Shown piece by piece: positions 19,019-27,315 of a stretch of DNA of 38,587 nucleotides (positions within the stretch are counted from its first letter, which is position 1; every line of letters begins with the position of its first letter). This DNA comes from Betaproteobacteria bacterium. Its GTDB lineage: Bacteria > Pseudomonadota > Gammaproteobacteria > Burkholderiales > SG8-39. The position numbers and the translations under genes were made by a program. The stretch covers positions 1 through 38,587 of the forward strand of contig SHXF01000044.1 of assembly GCA_009693435.1 (NCBI GenBank), given 5' to 3'. The notes beneath the pieces were generated by a model. The model ran no database searches and was not told the DNA's origin. It worked only from the letters and a program-made list of their open reading frames with translations.

Positions 19019-20704
19019 TCAACCCCGCTGCTGCAAATCAACCGCCATCCCCAACAATGAGGTGTCCTCGCGCATGCGGAACTTGGCGACGCGGTGCGTG
19101 GGCGTGTGCGGCAGGGATTCGACGAACACCACGTAGCGCGGTGACTTGATCGCCGCGAGGCGCGACTGGCACCACGCGGCAATGTCTTCTGCGGACACGT
19201 CCAGTCCCGGACGCTTCACCAGCGCGACCAGGATGTCTTCCTCGCCCAGTTCCGCGGGCACGCCGATGGCCGCCGCCTCCAGCACCGCCGGGTGCTCGCC
19301 GATGATGCGATCGAGTTCCGCACCGGAGATGTTCTCGCCGCGTTTGCGGATGATGTCTTTCTTGCGCGCGACGAACCAGTGGTAGCCCTGCGCATCGCGC
19401 CTGGCGAGATCGCCGGTGAGGAACCAGCCGTCGCGGAAGGCTTCCGCCGTCTGCGCCGGATCGCGGTAGTAGCCTTTCATCACCATCGGCGAGCGGCACA
19501 GCATTTCGCCGATTGCCTCCGCGGGCGTGTCGATGCCCGCTTCGTCGACCACGCGCATTTCGGCCAGCTTTACCGCCGGGTCGGGATGGCGCGACGGGAC
19601 GCCCATGCTGCCGGCTTTGCGTGCGCCGTCCCAGGGATTGCTGAGCGCGCCCGGAATTTCGCTCATGCCGTAGCCCTCGATCAGGTGGGGCACGCCGAAT
19701 TCATCGCGGAACAGGTCTATGGTTTCCTTCGTCAACGGCGCGCCGTACAGTTTTTTGAGCGTATGCCCGGGGACAAATTCGCTACGCGGCCGTTTCATCA
19801 GGATGGTGGTAATGGCGGCTATGGTATTCACTTCGGTGGCGCGCGTGTCCATCACGGTCCGCCAGAATCCCGATGCGGAGAAGCGCGGCGTGAGGATGAG
19901 CGTCGCGCCCGCCGCCACCGCGCCGGCGAGCGAATAGAAAATCGCGTTGAGGTGAAACATCGGCAGCACCACCAGCAGCCGGTCCCGGGGTTGCAGGTGC
20001 ATGCGCGCGACGAACCCTTCGCCGGCCAGCACGGCATTGTGCTGGCTGTGCATCACGCCCTTGGGGAATCCGGTGGTGCCGGAGGTGTAGATGAGCAGGC
20101 AGATATCGTCCGGTGAACCCGTGTCCTCGAGGGCAACGCCCTTGTGTTCAGCGATCCCTTGTTCAGCGATCCCTTGCGCAGCGAGCCGTTGCGCCATGGT
20201 CTCGTCCTGCAGCACCGGCACCGCCGCGTCCCCGGCTTCGTTCAGCAGGAGCCAGGGCGCAGAAATGAATTCATCGCAGGCCGCGCGCACCAGTGCCAGT
20301 GCATCGGGGGAGCATACGACGCCCGACACCCCGGCATGCTGCAGCACGTAACGCGCTTCCTCGGTCGCGAAGTCAGGGTTGACCGGCACCATGATGGCCC
20401 CCAGCCGCGCGAGGGCGAACAGCACCGCGGCAGTGGACGGATGGTTGTGCGACACCACCGCGATGCGATCGCCATGGCGCACGCCGCGCGCATCCAGCAC
20501 GGCTGCGGTCGCGTCCACCCGGACCAGGAATTCGCCGTAGGTGGTGCGTTCATCGCCGAATACGAGGAACTCGCGCTGCGGCGCCATGCGCGCGCGGCTG
20601 GCGATGAGGGAGCCGAGTGTGCCGCGATGCGGCGGATAGCTGTTGATGACTTCCAGAGGCGACAGCGGTGTCGGTGCCCGAGCGCTTACCGCTTCATCGG
20701 TCAT
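19019..20704 (-). CDS. AMP-dependent acyl-CoA ligase (CaiC/FadD-like)
   Basis: 561 aa from the ATG at 20704; an upstream TTG at 20728 with GGGAAAG in front is an alternative adding 8 residues. ANL-superfamily motifs are in order: the P-loop YTSGTTGFPKGVM (about 206-218), GYGMSE, GWFLTGD, RKKDIIRKRGENIS, and the C-terminal catalytic Lys in HRVAKFRMRED. It activates a carboxylic acid to its CoA thioester via an adenylate. Last in the leftward cluster with the thiolase and the intradiol dioxygenase, suggesting CoA activation of a ring-cleavage product or aromatic acid. A 15-bp direct duplication inside it encodes the repeat G-I-A-E-Q. Confidence 0.92.
   Translation of the reverse strand: MTDEAVSARAPTPLSPLEVINSYPPHRGTLGSLIASRARMAPQREFLVFGDERTTYGEFLVRVDATAAVLDARGVRHGDRIAVVSHNHPSTAAVLFALARLGAIMVPVNPDFATEEARYVLQHAGVSGVVCSPDALALVRAACDEFISAPWLLLNEAGDAAVPVLQDETMAQRLAAQGIAEQGIAEHKGVALEDTGSPDDICLLIYTSGTTGFPKGVMHSQHNAVLAGEGFVARMHLQPRDRLLVVLPMFHLNAIFYSLAGAVAAGATLILTPRFSASGFWRTVMDTRATEVNTIAAITTILMKRPRSEFVPGHTLKKLYGAPLTKETIDLFRDEFGVPHLIEGYGMSEIPGALSNPWDGARKAGSMGVPSRHPDPAVKLAEMRVVDEAGIDTPAEAIGEMLCRSPMVMKGYYRDPAQTAEAFRDGWFLTGDLARRDAQGYHWFVARKKDIIRKRGENISGAELDRIIGEHPAVLEAAAIGVPAELGEEDILVALVKRPGLDVSAEDIAAWCQSRLAAIKSPRYVVFVESLPHTPTHRVAKFRMREDTSLLGMAVDLQQRG
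20146..20175. repeat. 15-bp perfect tandem duplication inside the acyl-CoA ligase gene
   Basis: GTTCAGCGATCCCTT occurs twice head to tail (20146-20160 and 20161-20175). On the coding strand this duplicates five residues (AQGIAEQGIAEHKG) in a linker just before the P-loop. In frame, probably harmless. Confidence 0.85.
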
Positions 20705-20765
20705 CTCGAAGAACCGCTGCTGGCTCAACTACTGAACTTTCCCAAAGAAGCGAAAAAGCGATTTT

Positions 20766-20882
20766 GTTCGTCCTGAGCATGCCGAAGAACACCCAATCCC
20801 CCGTTCGTCCTGAGCTTGTCGAAGGACTCCAAGCACAGTCCTAACAGATGCGGTTGCCCTTCGACAGGCTCAGAGCGAACGG
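20766..20882. repeat. Dispersed palindromic repeat, three copies
   Basis: Three copies of a roughly 25-bp element built around CGTTCGTCCTGAGC-TTGTCGAAGGAC: 20766-20790 and 20802-20827 in one direction and 20857-20882 inverted. More copies lie at 33592-33676 and 34583-34609. The element has a GTCCT/AGGAC stem. It fills the gap between the thiolase and acyl-CoA ligase genes and may stabilise or end transcripts. Confidence 0.8.
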
Positions 20883-20921
20883 TAACTGGCATGATCATCG
20901 CCTGGGACCACCGCATCTCCA

Positions 20922-22163
20922 TCACGGCCGCTCCAGTATGGTCACCGCCGCGACCGCTTCCTCGCCGTCGTAAAACCCGCCGCCATTCTCCGCCGCTGCG
21001 ATGCGCGCGCCTGCAACCTGGCGCGCGCCGGCTTCGCCGCGCAACTGCAGCACCAGTTCGTGAATCTGGATGGCGCCGGTGGCGCCTATCGGGTGGCCTT
21101 TCGAAAGCAGGCCGCCCGAGGTGTTCACGGGCACGCGCCCGCCGAGAGCCGATTCGCCCGACTGTGCCATGCGGCCGCCCGCGCCGGGCTCGCACAGCCC
21201 CAGCATCTCGACCTGCTTGATCTCGCTGAAGGCGGTGGCGTCGTGCACTTCGGCAACCGAGATGTCCTTCGGCCCGATCCCCGCCTGGTCAAAGGCGCGC
21301 CGCACCGCGAGCGCGCTCACGTGTTGCGCATCGTCCTGCGGATCGCGCTTCACGCCGGTGGTGATCTGTGTGGCGCGGATGCGCACCGCGCGTTTGCGGT
21401 CGAAGGCTTTCAGCGCGGATTCGGAGCACAAGACAATCGCGCCCGAGCCGTCGCTGATCGGCGCGCACATCGACCGGGTCAACGGCCATGACACCAGTTT
21501 GTCGGCCAGCACGTCGCCCACCGTCATCGGCGTGCGGTACTGCGCCAGGGGGTTAAGCGATGAATGCGTGTGGTTCTTCGCCGCGACCGCGGCAATCTGC
21601 TCCTGGGTAGTGCCGTACTGTTTCATATGCGCGCGAGCTGACGCGGCATAGGTGTCCATGAATATGCTGTGCGCGCCGGTATCTTTTTCCACCCCGGGCG
21701 GGAGCGCGAGGCCATCGCCCTGCGCGATCAGCGCGCGGATCTGCGCGTCGGCGAGTTGCTGGTCCATCGAGCCCTTGAACGCCTGGAACATCAGCTCGCG
21801 CTGCTCGGGATAATTCATTTTCTCCGTGCCGACCACCAGCGCCACTTCGCATAGCTGCGCCTGGATGTAGGCCCAGGCAAGATTGAGCGCGGCGGTGGAA
21901 CTGGCGCAGGCATTGTCGGTGTTGAATACCGGGATGCCCTCCAGCCCCAGTGGCCGCAGCGCCACCTGGCCGCGTATGCCGTGCTGCCCCTCGAATATGC
22001 CCTGGCGGGTGTTGGAGAACCATGCGGCCTGAATCGCCGTGACGCCGCAACCGGCATCGGCCAGCGCAGCGTTGACCGCCATCGCAGTCAACTGCTTCAC
22101 GCTCTTGTCGAGGTGCTTGCCCAGCGGCGTGCAACCGACGCCTACGATGAATACGTCCGGCAT
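20922..22163 (-). CDS. SCP2-type thiolase / acetyl-CoA acetyltransferase family
   Basis: 413 aa. MPDVFIVGVGCTPLGK opens the thiolase fold, the nucleophilic Cys86 is in TDNACASSTAA, the EVHDATAFSE segment carries the His typical of the SCP2 group, and the C-terminal GGLLSKGHPIGATGA gives the second His. A second Cys near the C-terminus is replaced by AENGGG, as is usual in non-canonical SCP2-like thiolases. It may cleave or form a 3-oxoacyl-CoA. Many such proteins work with a DUF35 OB-fold/zinc-ribbon partner, not found here. The dioxygenase alpha gene is 21 bp upstream, so it is part of the same operon. Confidence 0.9.
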   Translation of the reverse strand: MPDVFIVGVGCTPLGKHLDKSVKQLTAMAVNAALADAGCGVTAIQAAWFSNTRQGIFEGQHGIRGQVALRPLGLEGIPVFNTDNACASSTAALNLAWAYIQAQLCEVALVVGTEKMNYPEQRELMFQAFKGSMDQQLADAQIRALIAQGDGLALPPGVEKDTGAHSIFMDTYAASARAHMKQYGTTQEQIAAVAAKNHTHSSLNPLAQYRTPMTVGDVLADKLVSWPLTRSMCAPISDGSGAIVLCSESALKAFDRKRAVRIRATQITTGVKRDPQDDAQHVSALAVRRAFDQAGIGPKDISVAEVHDATAFSEIKQVEMLGLCEPGAGGRMAQSGESALGGRVPVNTSGGLLSKGHPIGATGAIQIHELVLQLRGEAGARQVAGARIAAAENGGGFYDGEEAVAAVTILERP

Positions 22164-22184
22164 AGTCTTCGTTCCCCGGCTTTT

Positions 22185-22835
22185 CTAGTCCGCGAAGAAC
22201 GGCGTTTCGTCCGGTCCGCGCAGGATGATGTCGAAGTCGAGCTGGCGGTCTTTCGCCCAGCCGGCCGCATGCCGCGCGATCAGGCGTTCGCGCCGCGCCC
22301 GGTTGCGCACGGCATTGAGCACCACGTCGTGCGCATTGTCCGGCTCGTCGGGAAAGAACAGTGTCGTCACCAGGCGATTCATTAACCCGGACGAGGAAAT
22401 CATCAGGTTGATGTGCGGCGCGCGGCGCGTGCCGGTAAGCGGGTCCTGATAGCCGTCGGGCTTCACGGTGACGAAGCGGAAGCGTCCTTCGCGATCGGTC
22501 TTGCAGCGTCCCCAGCCCATGAAGTCGGCATCGGCGCCGGCGTGCCCGGGGTCCGCGGGATGGGCAAAGGTGCCGGCAGCATCGGCCTGCCAGATCTCCA
22601 CGAGCGTGTTGATGCGCGGCACCCGATTCTTCTCGAACACGCGCCCTTCGATGAGGATGCGCTCGCCGCGCGCCCGATTGTCCGGGTCGGTGGTGAAGGT
22701 GAGATCGTGGTCATGCTCGCCGATCAGGACGAACGGGTAGAAGGGTCCCAGCGTATGCATGGGCGTGTGCGGCAGGCGTGCCCGGCGTTGCGTTGCGGGC
22801 TTGCGTGCTTTACCTGCTGTGCGGGAGGCGGCCAT
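22185..22835 (-). CDS. pcaG: Intradiol dioxygenase alpha-type subunit (protocatechuate 3,4-dioxygenase-like)
   Basis: 216 aa. TLGPFYPF at the start, a VEIWQADAAGTF strand, and APHINLMISSSGLMNRLVTTLFFPDE are typical of PcaG. Where the beta chain has H-x-H this chain has H-I-N, consistent with the non-catalytic alpha role. In the known enzyme an (alpha-beta) multimer cleaves protocatechuate between its hydroxyls to 3-carboxy-cis,cis-muconate. The gene starts 3 bp after the beta gene stop. The later steps (pcaBCD) are absent nearby, so the substrate may not be protocatechuate. Confidence 0.88.
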   Translation of the reverse strand: MAASRTAGKARKPATQRRARLPHTPMHTLGPFYPFVLIGEHDHDLTFTTDPDNRARGERILIEGRVFEKNRVPRINTLVEIWQADAAGTFAHPADPGHAGADADFMGWGRCKTDREGRFRFVTVKPDGYQDPLTGTRRAPHINLMISSSGLMNRLVTTLFFPDEPDNAHDVVLNAVRNRARRERLIARHAAGWAKDRQLDFDIILRGPDETPFFAD

Positions 22836-22838
22836 GAT

Positions 22839-23579
22839 TCAGCCAACGAACGGTGTTTGCCGCTCGCCCCGAATGACCATGTCCCACACGTATCCGGTGG
22901 CGTTGGCGACCGGGACCTCGCGTATCGGAATCGAACGCGCGATGAGCCGCTCGCGGCCCTTGCGGTCGTGGATCGCATTCAGCAGCAGATCCGATTCGTT
23001 GAGCGGTTCGCCGGGAAAATACATCTGCGTCACCAGCCGGCTCATGAAGCTCGTCCCATACACCGAGAAATGCACATGCGGCGGGCGCCACCACTCGCCG
23101 CCGATGTACACCGGGTACGGCGCCGGCTTGATGGTGGTGAGCGCATAGCGCCCGGCATCGTCGGTTTCGATGCGCACGAAGCCGGGGAAGTTTGCGTCGT
23201 AGGGCGCGTCGTGCCCGTCGGCTTCGTGGTGGTATTTGCCGGCGGCGTTGCAGTGCCAGACTTCGAGCACGGTGCGCTTCAGCGGCCGGCCGGATTCGTC
23301 CAGCACGCGGCCGGACAGGTGCATCTTCGCGCCTATCGCCCGCCTGCCTTCGCGGGCGGACATGTCCGCGGATCCTGGGGCAAACCTTGCCGCGATATTG
23401 AGCGGGCCGGTGACTTCGCTCAGGGTGAGCGGGCGCGGCACCTTTGCGTGCCCGGGATTGCGATGCGGCGTTTCCTTGTAGCCCTTGATGATGGAGACCG
23501 GCTGTTCGCTTTCGCGATAGAGGTCGATGGATGGCATATTGCGCGGACGGGCAGAAGTGGAATTTCGGGCGATGCGCAT
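22839..23579 (-). CDS. pcaH: Intradiol dioxygenase beta (catalytic) subunit (protocatechuate 3,4-dioxygenase-like)
   Basis: 246 aa from the ATG at 23579, chosen because CGGAG stands 7 nt before it; the frame is open to 23606. The iron(III) ligands are visible: Tyr in NAAGKYHHEAD, Tyr in KPAPYPVYIGG, and the His pair in RPPHVHFSVYG. TVLEVWHCNAAGKY and SRLVTQMYFPGEP are further family elements. First gene of the leftward run beta-alpha-thiolase-acyl-CoA ligase. It adds O2 to a catechol ring to open it. Confidence 0.9.
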   Translation of the reverse strand: MRIARNSTSARPRNMPSIDLYRESEQPVSIIKGYKETPHRNPGHAKVPRPLTLSEVTGPLNIAARFAPGSADMSAREGRRAIGAKMHLSGRVLDESGRPLKRTVLEVWHCNAAGKYHHEADGHDAPYDANFPGFVRIETDDAGRYALTTIKPAPYPVYIGGEWWRPPHVHFSVYGTSFMSRLVTQMYFPGEPLNESDLLLNAIHDRKGRERLIARSIPIREVPVANATGYVWDMVIRGERQTPFVG

Positions 23580-23647
23580 GGGTAAACTCCGCGAATAAAA
23601 TTGCAAAATTGTCCTGCAAACCGATCCAGCATGCCAAGTGCTCAGGT

Positions 23648-24013
23648 TCAGCGACGCGCCTGACGGAGCGAAGCGGAGGAATAAGTGCTCGTCCGAACCC
23701 GTTTTTGGGTCGCGACACCGTGATCTATCCAGGGCGTTATCCTGGCAAGGGTCTTCGCAAGTGCGTCCTTGGTTTGAGCCGCGTCGTGGTCCATTTGCAA
23801 ACCAGTCCAGAAACCATCGGACATTCCGAAGAAGCGGGACAGCCTCAAACCCGTATCGGCCGTAACCCCGCGCGTGCCGGCTACGATCTCCCCAATGCGG
23901 CGCTGCGGTACCCCGATCTCCTTTGCCAGACGGTACTGTGTGATGGCCATGGGTTTCAGAAACTCTTTCAGGAGTATCTCGCCGGGGTGCGGGTAAGGAA
24001 TCTTGCGCATCAT
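23648..24013 (-). CDS. HigA-family antitoxin, no HigB partner seen
   Basis: 121 aa. PHPGEILLKEFLKPMAITQYRLAKEIGVPQRRIGEIVAGTRGVTADTGLRLSRFFGMSDGFW is the classic HigA HTH core. CGGAGAAT precedes a double ATG. In higBA loci the toxin lies just upstream of higA; here the upstream 250 bp holds only a promoter and a 21-bp tandem repeat pointing the other way. The C-terminus after KTLARITPW is longer than usual and not recognisable, possibly a read-through tail. Either an orphan antitoxin or a plain regulator, perhaps of the dioxygenase operon that follows. Confidence 0.8.
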   Translation of the reverse strand: MMRKIPYPHPGEILLKEFLKPMAITQYRLAKEIGVPQRRIGEIVAGTRGVTADTGLRLSRFFGMSDGFWTGLQMDHDAAQTKDALAKTLARITPWIDHGVATQKRVRTSTYSSASLRQARR

Positions 24014-24080
24014 GATTCTCCGTTAGTACTGTAAAGCCATGGCAACTGTCAGCCGTTTATTCGCAGCCAGTCGCGGTGTT

Positions 24081-24109
24081 TTGGCCATTGGGGCCACACC
24101 TCGTAGAAT
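24081..24109 (+). promoter_or_regulatory. Putative promoter of the rightward catabolic cluster
   Basis: TTGGCC (24081-24086) and TAGAAT (24104-24109) are 17 bp apart. Transcription would begin at about 24116, at or next to the ATG at 24117 of a small repeat-coded frame ahead of the ketopantoate-reductase-like gene. Confidence 0.5.
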
Positions 24110-24116
24110 ACAGGGC

Positions 24117-24275
24117 ATGAAAATGACAGTCTGCATATTCAGCGAGTGCGACTCTAATGGATCGCGCCCGCACGATGATGGATCGCGCCCGCACGATGAT
24201 GGATCACGCCCGCACGATGATGGATCACGCCCACACGACGATGGATCGCATCCGCGCGATCGGAGTCTTGAGTGA
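24117..24275 (+). CDS. Possible leader peptide with tandem heptads, coupled to the next gene
   Basis: A 52-codon frame from the ATG at 24117: MKMTVCIFSECDSNG, four SRPHDDG-type heptads, then SHPRDRSLE. The stop overlaps the GTG start of the next gene (GTGA), the same coupling used by metF-metH in this window. No ribosome-binding site is seen, but the predicted transcription start falls on the ATG, so translation could be leaderless. Non-coding repeat DNA is the alternative. Confidence 0.3.
   Translation: MKMTVCIFSECDSNGSRPHDDGSRPHDDGSRPHDDGSRPHDDGSHPRDRSLE
24158..24262. repeat. 21-bp tandem repeat, five copies
   Basis: Five head-to-tail 21-bp units, each beginning ATGGATC: 24158, 24179, 24200, 24221 and 24242. 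Units 1 and 2 are identical; later units differ at one to five bases. The array ends 9 bp before the GTG of the ketopantoate-reductase-like gene, so it forms the transcript leader. 21 bp is a multiple of three, so any frame through it is preserved when copy number changes. Confidence 0.9.
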
Positions 24276-25261
24276 AAATCTGCATCGTAGGCGCCGGCGC
24301 CATAGGCGGTTGGTTCGCCGCGCGGCTCGCGGGAGCGGGGCACGAGGTGTCGGTGATCGCGCGAGGGGCGCACCTGGAGGCGATCCGCGCCAAGGGTCTG
24401 CGTCTGGAACAAGGCGGCAGGCTCACCGTGCACCCGGTCGCAGCCTCGGAGCGGCCGGAGGATTTCGGCGTGCAGGATTTCGTGTTCGTCACGCTCAAAT
24501 ATATCGACATCGAACCGCTGATGGAGCGTGTGCGCGCGATGCTGGGCGCGGACACAGCGGTGGTCAGCGCGATGAACGGCGTGCCCTGGTGGTTCCTGCG
24601 CAATCTGCCTGGGCCGCTGGTTGGCCAGCGGCTCGAGACCGTGGATCGCGACGGCCGCATTTCGGCGGCCATAGACGATGCGCGCGTCATCGGCCTGACG
24701 GTGCGCGCGTCCTGCTCGGTGCCTGAACCCGGGCTGATACGCCATGGCAACGGCACGCGCATCATCGTCGGCGCACCGTCGGTGAGCCGCGGGGGCACGC
24801 AACCCGAGCGCGTCAAAGCGCTGGCCGGGATGATGCAGGAGGCGGGATACGCCTGCGAGGCAAGCGACAGCATCCACTACGAAGTCTGGTCCAAGGTGGT
24901 GGGCAATCTCAGTTTCAATCCGGTGGCCGCCCTGACCGGCGGCTATACCGACTGGCTGATCGAGAATCCGGAGACCAACGCGGTGTGCGCGCAACTGGTG
25001 GGCGAGGCGTTCGACATCGGACGGCGATTGGGATTTGCCATTACCCAGACGCCTGCTGAGCGGATCGCCGAAACGCGGCTGCTGGGCCACGTCAAGAGTT
25101 CCATGCTGCAGGATGCGGAACGGCGGAAACCCCTCGAACTGGACGCCATTCTCGGGGTGGTGGTGGAGATCGGCGAGCGGTTGGGTCTTTCCGTGCCGTA
25201 CATGAAGACCCTGCTGGCGCTGGCGCGCATGAAGGATCGAATGCTGCGCGAGCCGGCATGA
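24272..25261 (+). CDS. Ketopantoate reductase (PanE/ApbA) family protein
   Basis: 329 aa. KICIVGAGAIGGWFAARLAGAGHEVSVIARG is the NADP-binding Rossmann start, NGVPWW follows, and the catalytic Lys is in EVWSKVVGNLSFNPVAALTGG; the C-terminal AETRLLGHVKSSMLQDAERRKPLELDAILG has the family Glu/Asp. It reduces 2-oxo acids. As the first gene of a catabolic cluster with an enoyl-CoA hydratase 28 bp downstream, a role other than pantothenate synthesis is more likely, for example 2-hydroxy acid oxidation. GTG start, overlapped by a small upstream frame. Confidence 0.88.
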   Translation: MKICIVGAGAIGGWFAARLAGAGHEVSVIARGAHLEAIRAKGLRLEQGGRLTVHPVAASERPEDFGVQDFVFVTLKYIDIEPLMERVRAMLGADTAVVSAMNGVPWWFLRNLPGPLVGQRLETVDRDGRISAAIDDARVIGLTVRASCSVPEPGLIRHGNGTRIIVGAPSVSRGGTQPERVKALAGMMQEAGYACEASDSIHYEVWSKVVGNLSFNPVAALTGGYTDWLIENPETNAVCAQLVGEAFDIGRRLGFAITQTPAERIAETRLLGHVKSSMLQDAERRKPLELDAILGVVVEIGERLGLSVPYMKTLLALARMKDRMLREPA

Positions 25262-25289
25262 GTACCCGGAATCTGGAAGGGGATCGCAG

Positions 25290-26045
25290 GTGACCGAGCA
25301 TGTGACTGAGACCATCGCTGAACTGGTCGTGGAGGACCGTGGCGCGGTGCGCCTCCTCACCCTGAATCGCCCGGAAAAACACAACGCGCTGAACACCGTG
25401 CTGACGCAGGGCCTGCTCGATGCATTGCGCACCGCCGACCGTGAACCGGCGATTGCGGCGGTGGTGCTGACCGGGGCCGGCAAATCATTCTGCGCCGGCG
25501 CCGACACCAGCGAATTCAGCACGCTGACCCCCGACGATCCGCAGGCGGTGCTGGACCGTTCCGATCTCACCACGTCATTGCACCTCGCTTTTTCGAACAT
25601 GGCCAAGCCGGTGATTTCGGCGGTGCGCGGCAACGCGCTCGGCGGCGGGGCCGGCCTGGCAATTGCCTGCGACATGATGGTGATCGCCGACAGCGCGCGC
25701 TTCGGCTATCCCGAACTGAAGCACGGCATCGTCGCCGCGATCGTGATGGCGAACCTGGTGCGACAAGTCGGACGCAAACAGGCGTTCGAACTGGTGGCGA
25801 TGGCCGAACCGATCTCCGGCGAACGCGCCCATGCATTGGGACTGGCTAACCGTGTAGTGCCGGAAGCGGAGGTACTCGCCACCGCGCTGGCGCTCGCCGA
25901 TCGACTGGCCGCGTTCAGCACTATCGCCATGGCCACGACCAAGCGCGTGTTTCATCGCGCCGCCGATCTCGCGCTGGCACCGGCGCTGGCGGTGGGGCGT
26001 GATGCCAACGTGATGATGCGCGGTTTTCGCAAACCGAAAGCCTGA
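25290..26045 (+). CDS. Enoyl-CoA hydratase/isomerase (crotonase) family
   Basis: 251 aa. TLNRPEKHNALN, the oxyanion-hole strand GKSFCAGADTSEF and GNALGGGAGLAIACDMMVIADSARFGYPELKHGI are the crotonase signatures; a Glu is kept at YPELKHG. GTG start with GGAAGGGG in front. It hydrates a 2-enoyl-CoA or catalyses a related reaction on a CoA thioester. Lies between the PanE-like and CoA-transferase genes on the same strand, so it likely acts on the thioester made by that transferase. Confidence 0.92.
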   Translation: MTEHVTETIAELVVEDRGAVRLLTLNRPEKHNALNTVLTQGLLDALRTADREPAIAAVVLTGAGKSFCAGADTSEFSTLTPDDPQAVLDRSDLTTSLHLAFSNMAKPVISAVRGNALGGGAGLAIACDMMVIADSARFGYPELKHGIVAAIVMANLVRQVGRKQAFELVAMAEPISGERAHALGLANRVVPEAEVLATALALADRLAAFSTIAMATTKRVFHRAADLALAPALAVGRDANVMMRGFRKPKA

Positions 26046-26115
26046 ATGTTTTACGAGATCCCGCCCGGCCTTCCGCAACGATGCGCGCGCCGACACAGCC
26101 GTTGAACCCGACTCG

Positions 26116-27312
26116 ATGAAACCGCTGGAGAACGTCACCATCCTCGAACTGGCGCGGGTACTCGCCTGTCCGTTCGCCGACATGATCCTGGCCGAACTGG
26201 GGGCGACCGTGATCAAGGTCGAACAACCGGGCGAGGGCGACGAGACGCGCAGCTTCGAGCCGCAGATAGCAACGGCGGCAGGGAAGGAATCCGCCTACTA
26301 CTTCGCCTGCAATCGCAGCAAGCAATCGATCACGGTCAACCTGCGGCATGCGGAAGGCCAGTCCATCGTGCGCCGCCTGGCCGCGCAATCGGACGTGCTG
26401 GTGGAAAATTTTCCGGTGGGCACGCTGAAGCGCTACGGCCTCGACTACGCAAGCCTGAAGGCGGATTGCCCGCAACTCATCTACGCCTCCTGCACCGGCT
26501 TCGGCCAGACCGGTCCTTACGCCCATCGCAAAGGCTACGACACGGTGTTCCAGGCGATGGGCGGCATCATGAGCCTGACCGGCGAGAAGGGCGGCGGGCC
26601 GGTGAAGCCCGGCCTGCCGGTGGCCGATCTCACCTCGGGCCTGTGGGTGGCGATCGCCATTCTCTCGGCCATCGCGGGACGCGCCCAGTCCGGTCGCGGC
26701 TGCCAGATCGATTTTTCCATGCTCGATGGTCAGGTGAGCCTGCTCACCCTCGCCGCGGCGCGATGGTTCGCGCTGGCCGAAGTGCCGCCGCGCCTCGGCA
26801 CCGAGCATCCCGGGCGCGTGCCTTCGGCCACGTTCCGCTGCCGCGACGGCAAGTACCTGCACATCACCGCCAGCGACCAGCACTGGACGCCGCTGTGCGA
26901 GATCCTCGGCCTTGCGGCCTTCGCCGGTGATGCGCAATTGCAGGAGAATGCCCACCGCGTGCGGCGCCGCGACGAGGTGATGGATGGCCTGGCCGGCGCC
27001 ATCGCGCGCTTCGATCGCGAACCGCTGGCTAAGTTGTTCGATGAACGCGGCGTGCCTGCGGGTCCGATACTCAACGTCGACGAAGTGCTGGCCGATCCGC
27101 AGGTGTTGGCACGCAACATGGTGGGCAGCTTCGAGCATCCGCTGGCGGGACGCTTTGGCGCGCTGCCCCTGCCGTTCAAGTTCCACGGCTTCGACGATCC
27201 GGAACTGGCGCGTCCACCGCTGCTCGGCGAGCACACCGAGGCGGTGCTGGCGGCACGGCTGGGCATGGGCGCGGCACAAATCACGGCATTGCGCGAGGCA
27301 AAGGCGATCTGA
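26116..27312 (+). CDS. CaiB/BaiF family CoA-transferase
   Basis: 398 aa, family III CoA-transferase. LENVTILELARVLACPFADMILAELGATVIKVEQPGEGD is the standard N-terminus; Asp171 in LPVADLTSG is the residue that forms the acyl-Asp intermediate. It moves CoA from a donor such as succinyl-CoA to an organic acid. ATG start, 70 bp after the hydratase and 3 bp before the hydroxylase gene, so probably one transcript. Substrate inferred to be an aromatic or ring-cleavage acid. Confidence 0.93.
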   Translation: MKPLENVTILELARVLACPFADMILAELGATVIKVEQPGEGDETRSFEPQIATAAGKESAYYFACNRSKQSITVNLRHAEGQSIVRRLAAQSDVLVENFPVGTLKRYGLDYASLKADCPQLIYASCTGFGQTGPYAHRKGYDTVFQAMGGIMSLTGEKGGGPVKPGLPVADLTSGLWVAIAILSAIAGRAQSGRGCQIDFSMLDGQVSLLTLAAARWFALAEVPPRLGTEHPGRVPSATFRCRDGKYLHITASDQHWTPLCEILGLAAFAGDAQLQENAHRVRRRDEVMDGLAGAIARFDREPLAKLFDERGVPAGPILNVDEVLADPQVLARNMVGSFEHPLAGRFGALPLPFKFHGFDDPELARPPLLGEHTEAVLAARLGMGAAQITALREAKAI

Positions 27313-27315
27313 ACC

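Noticed and set aside
24158..24262. CRISPR array
   Set aside because: The units are contiguous with no spacers and no cas genes; it is a simple tandem repeat.
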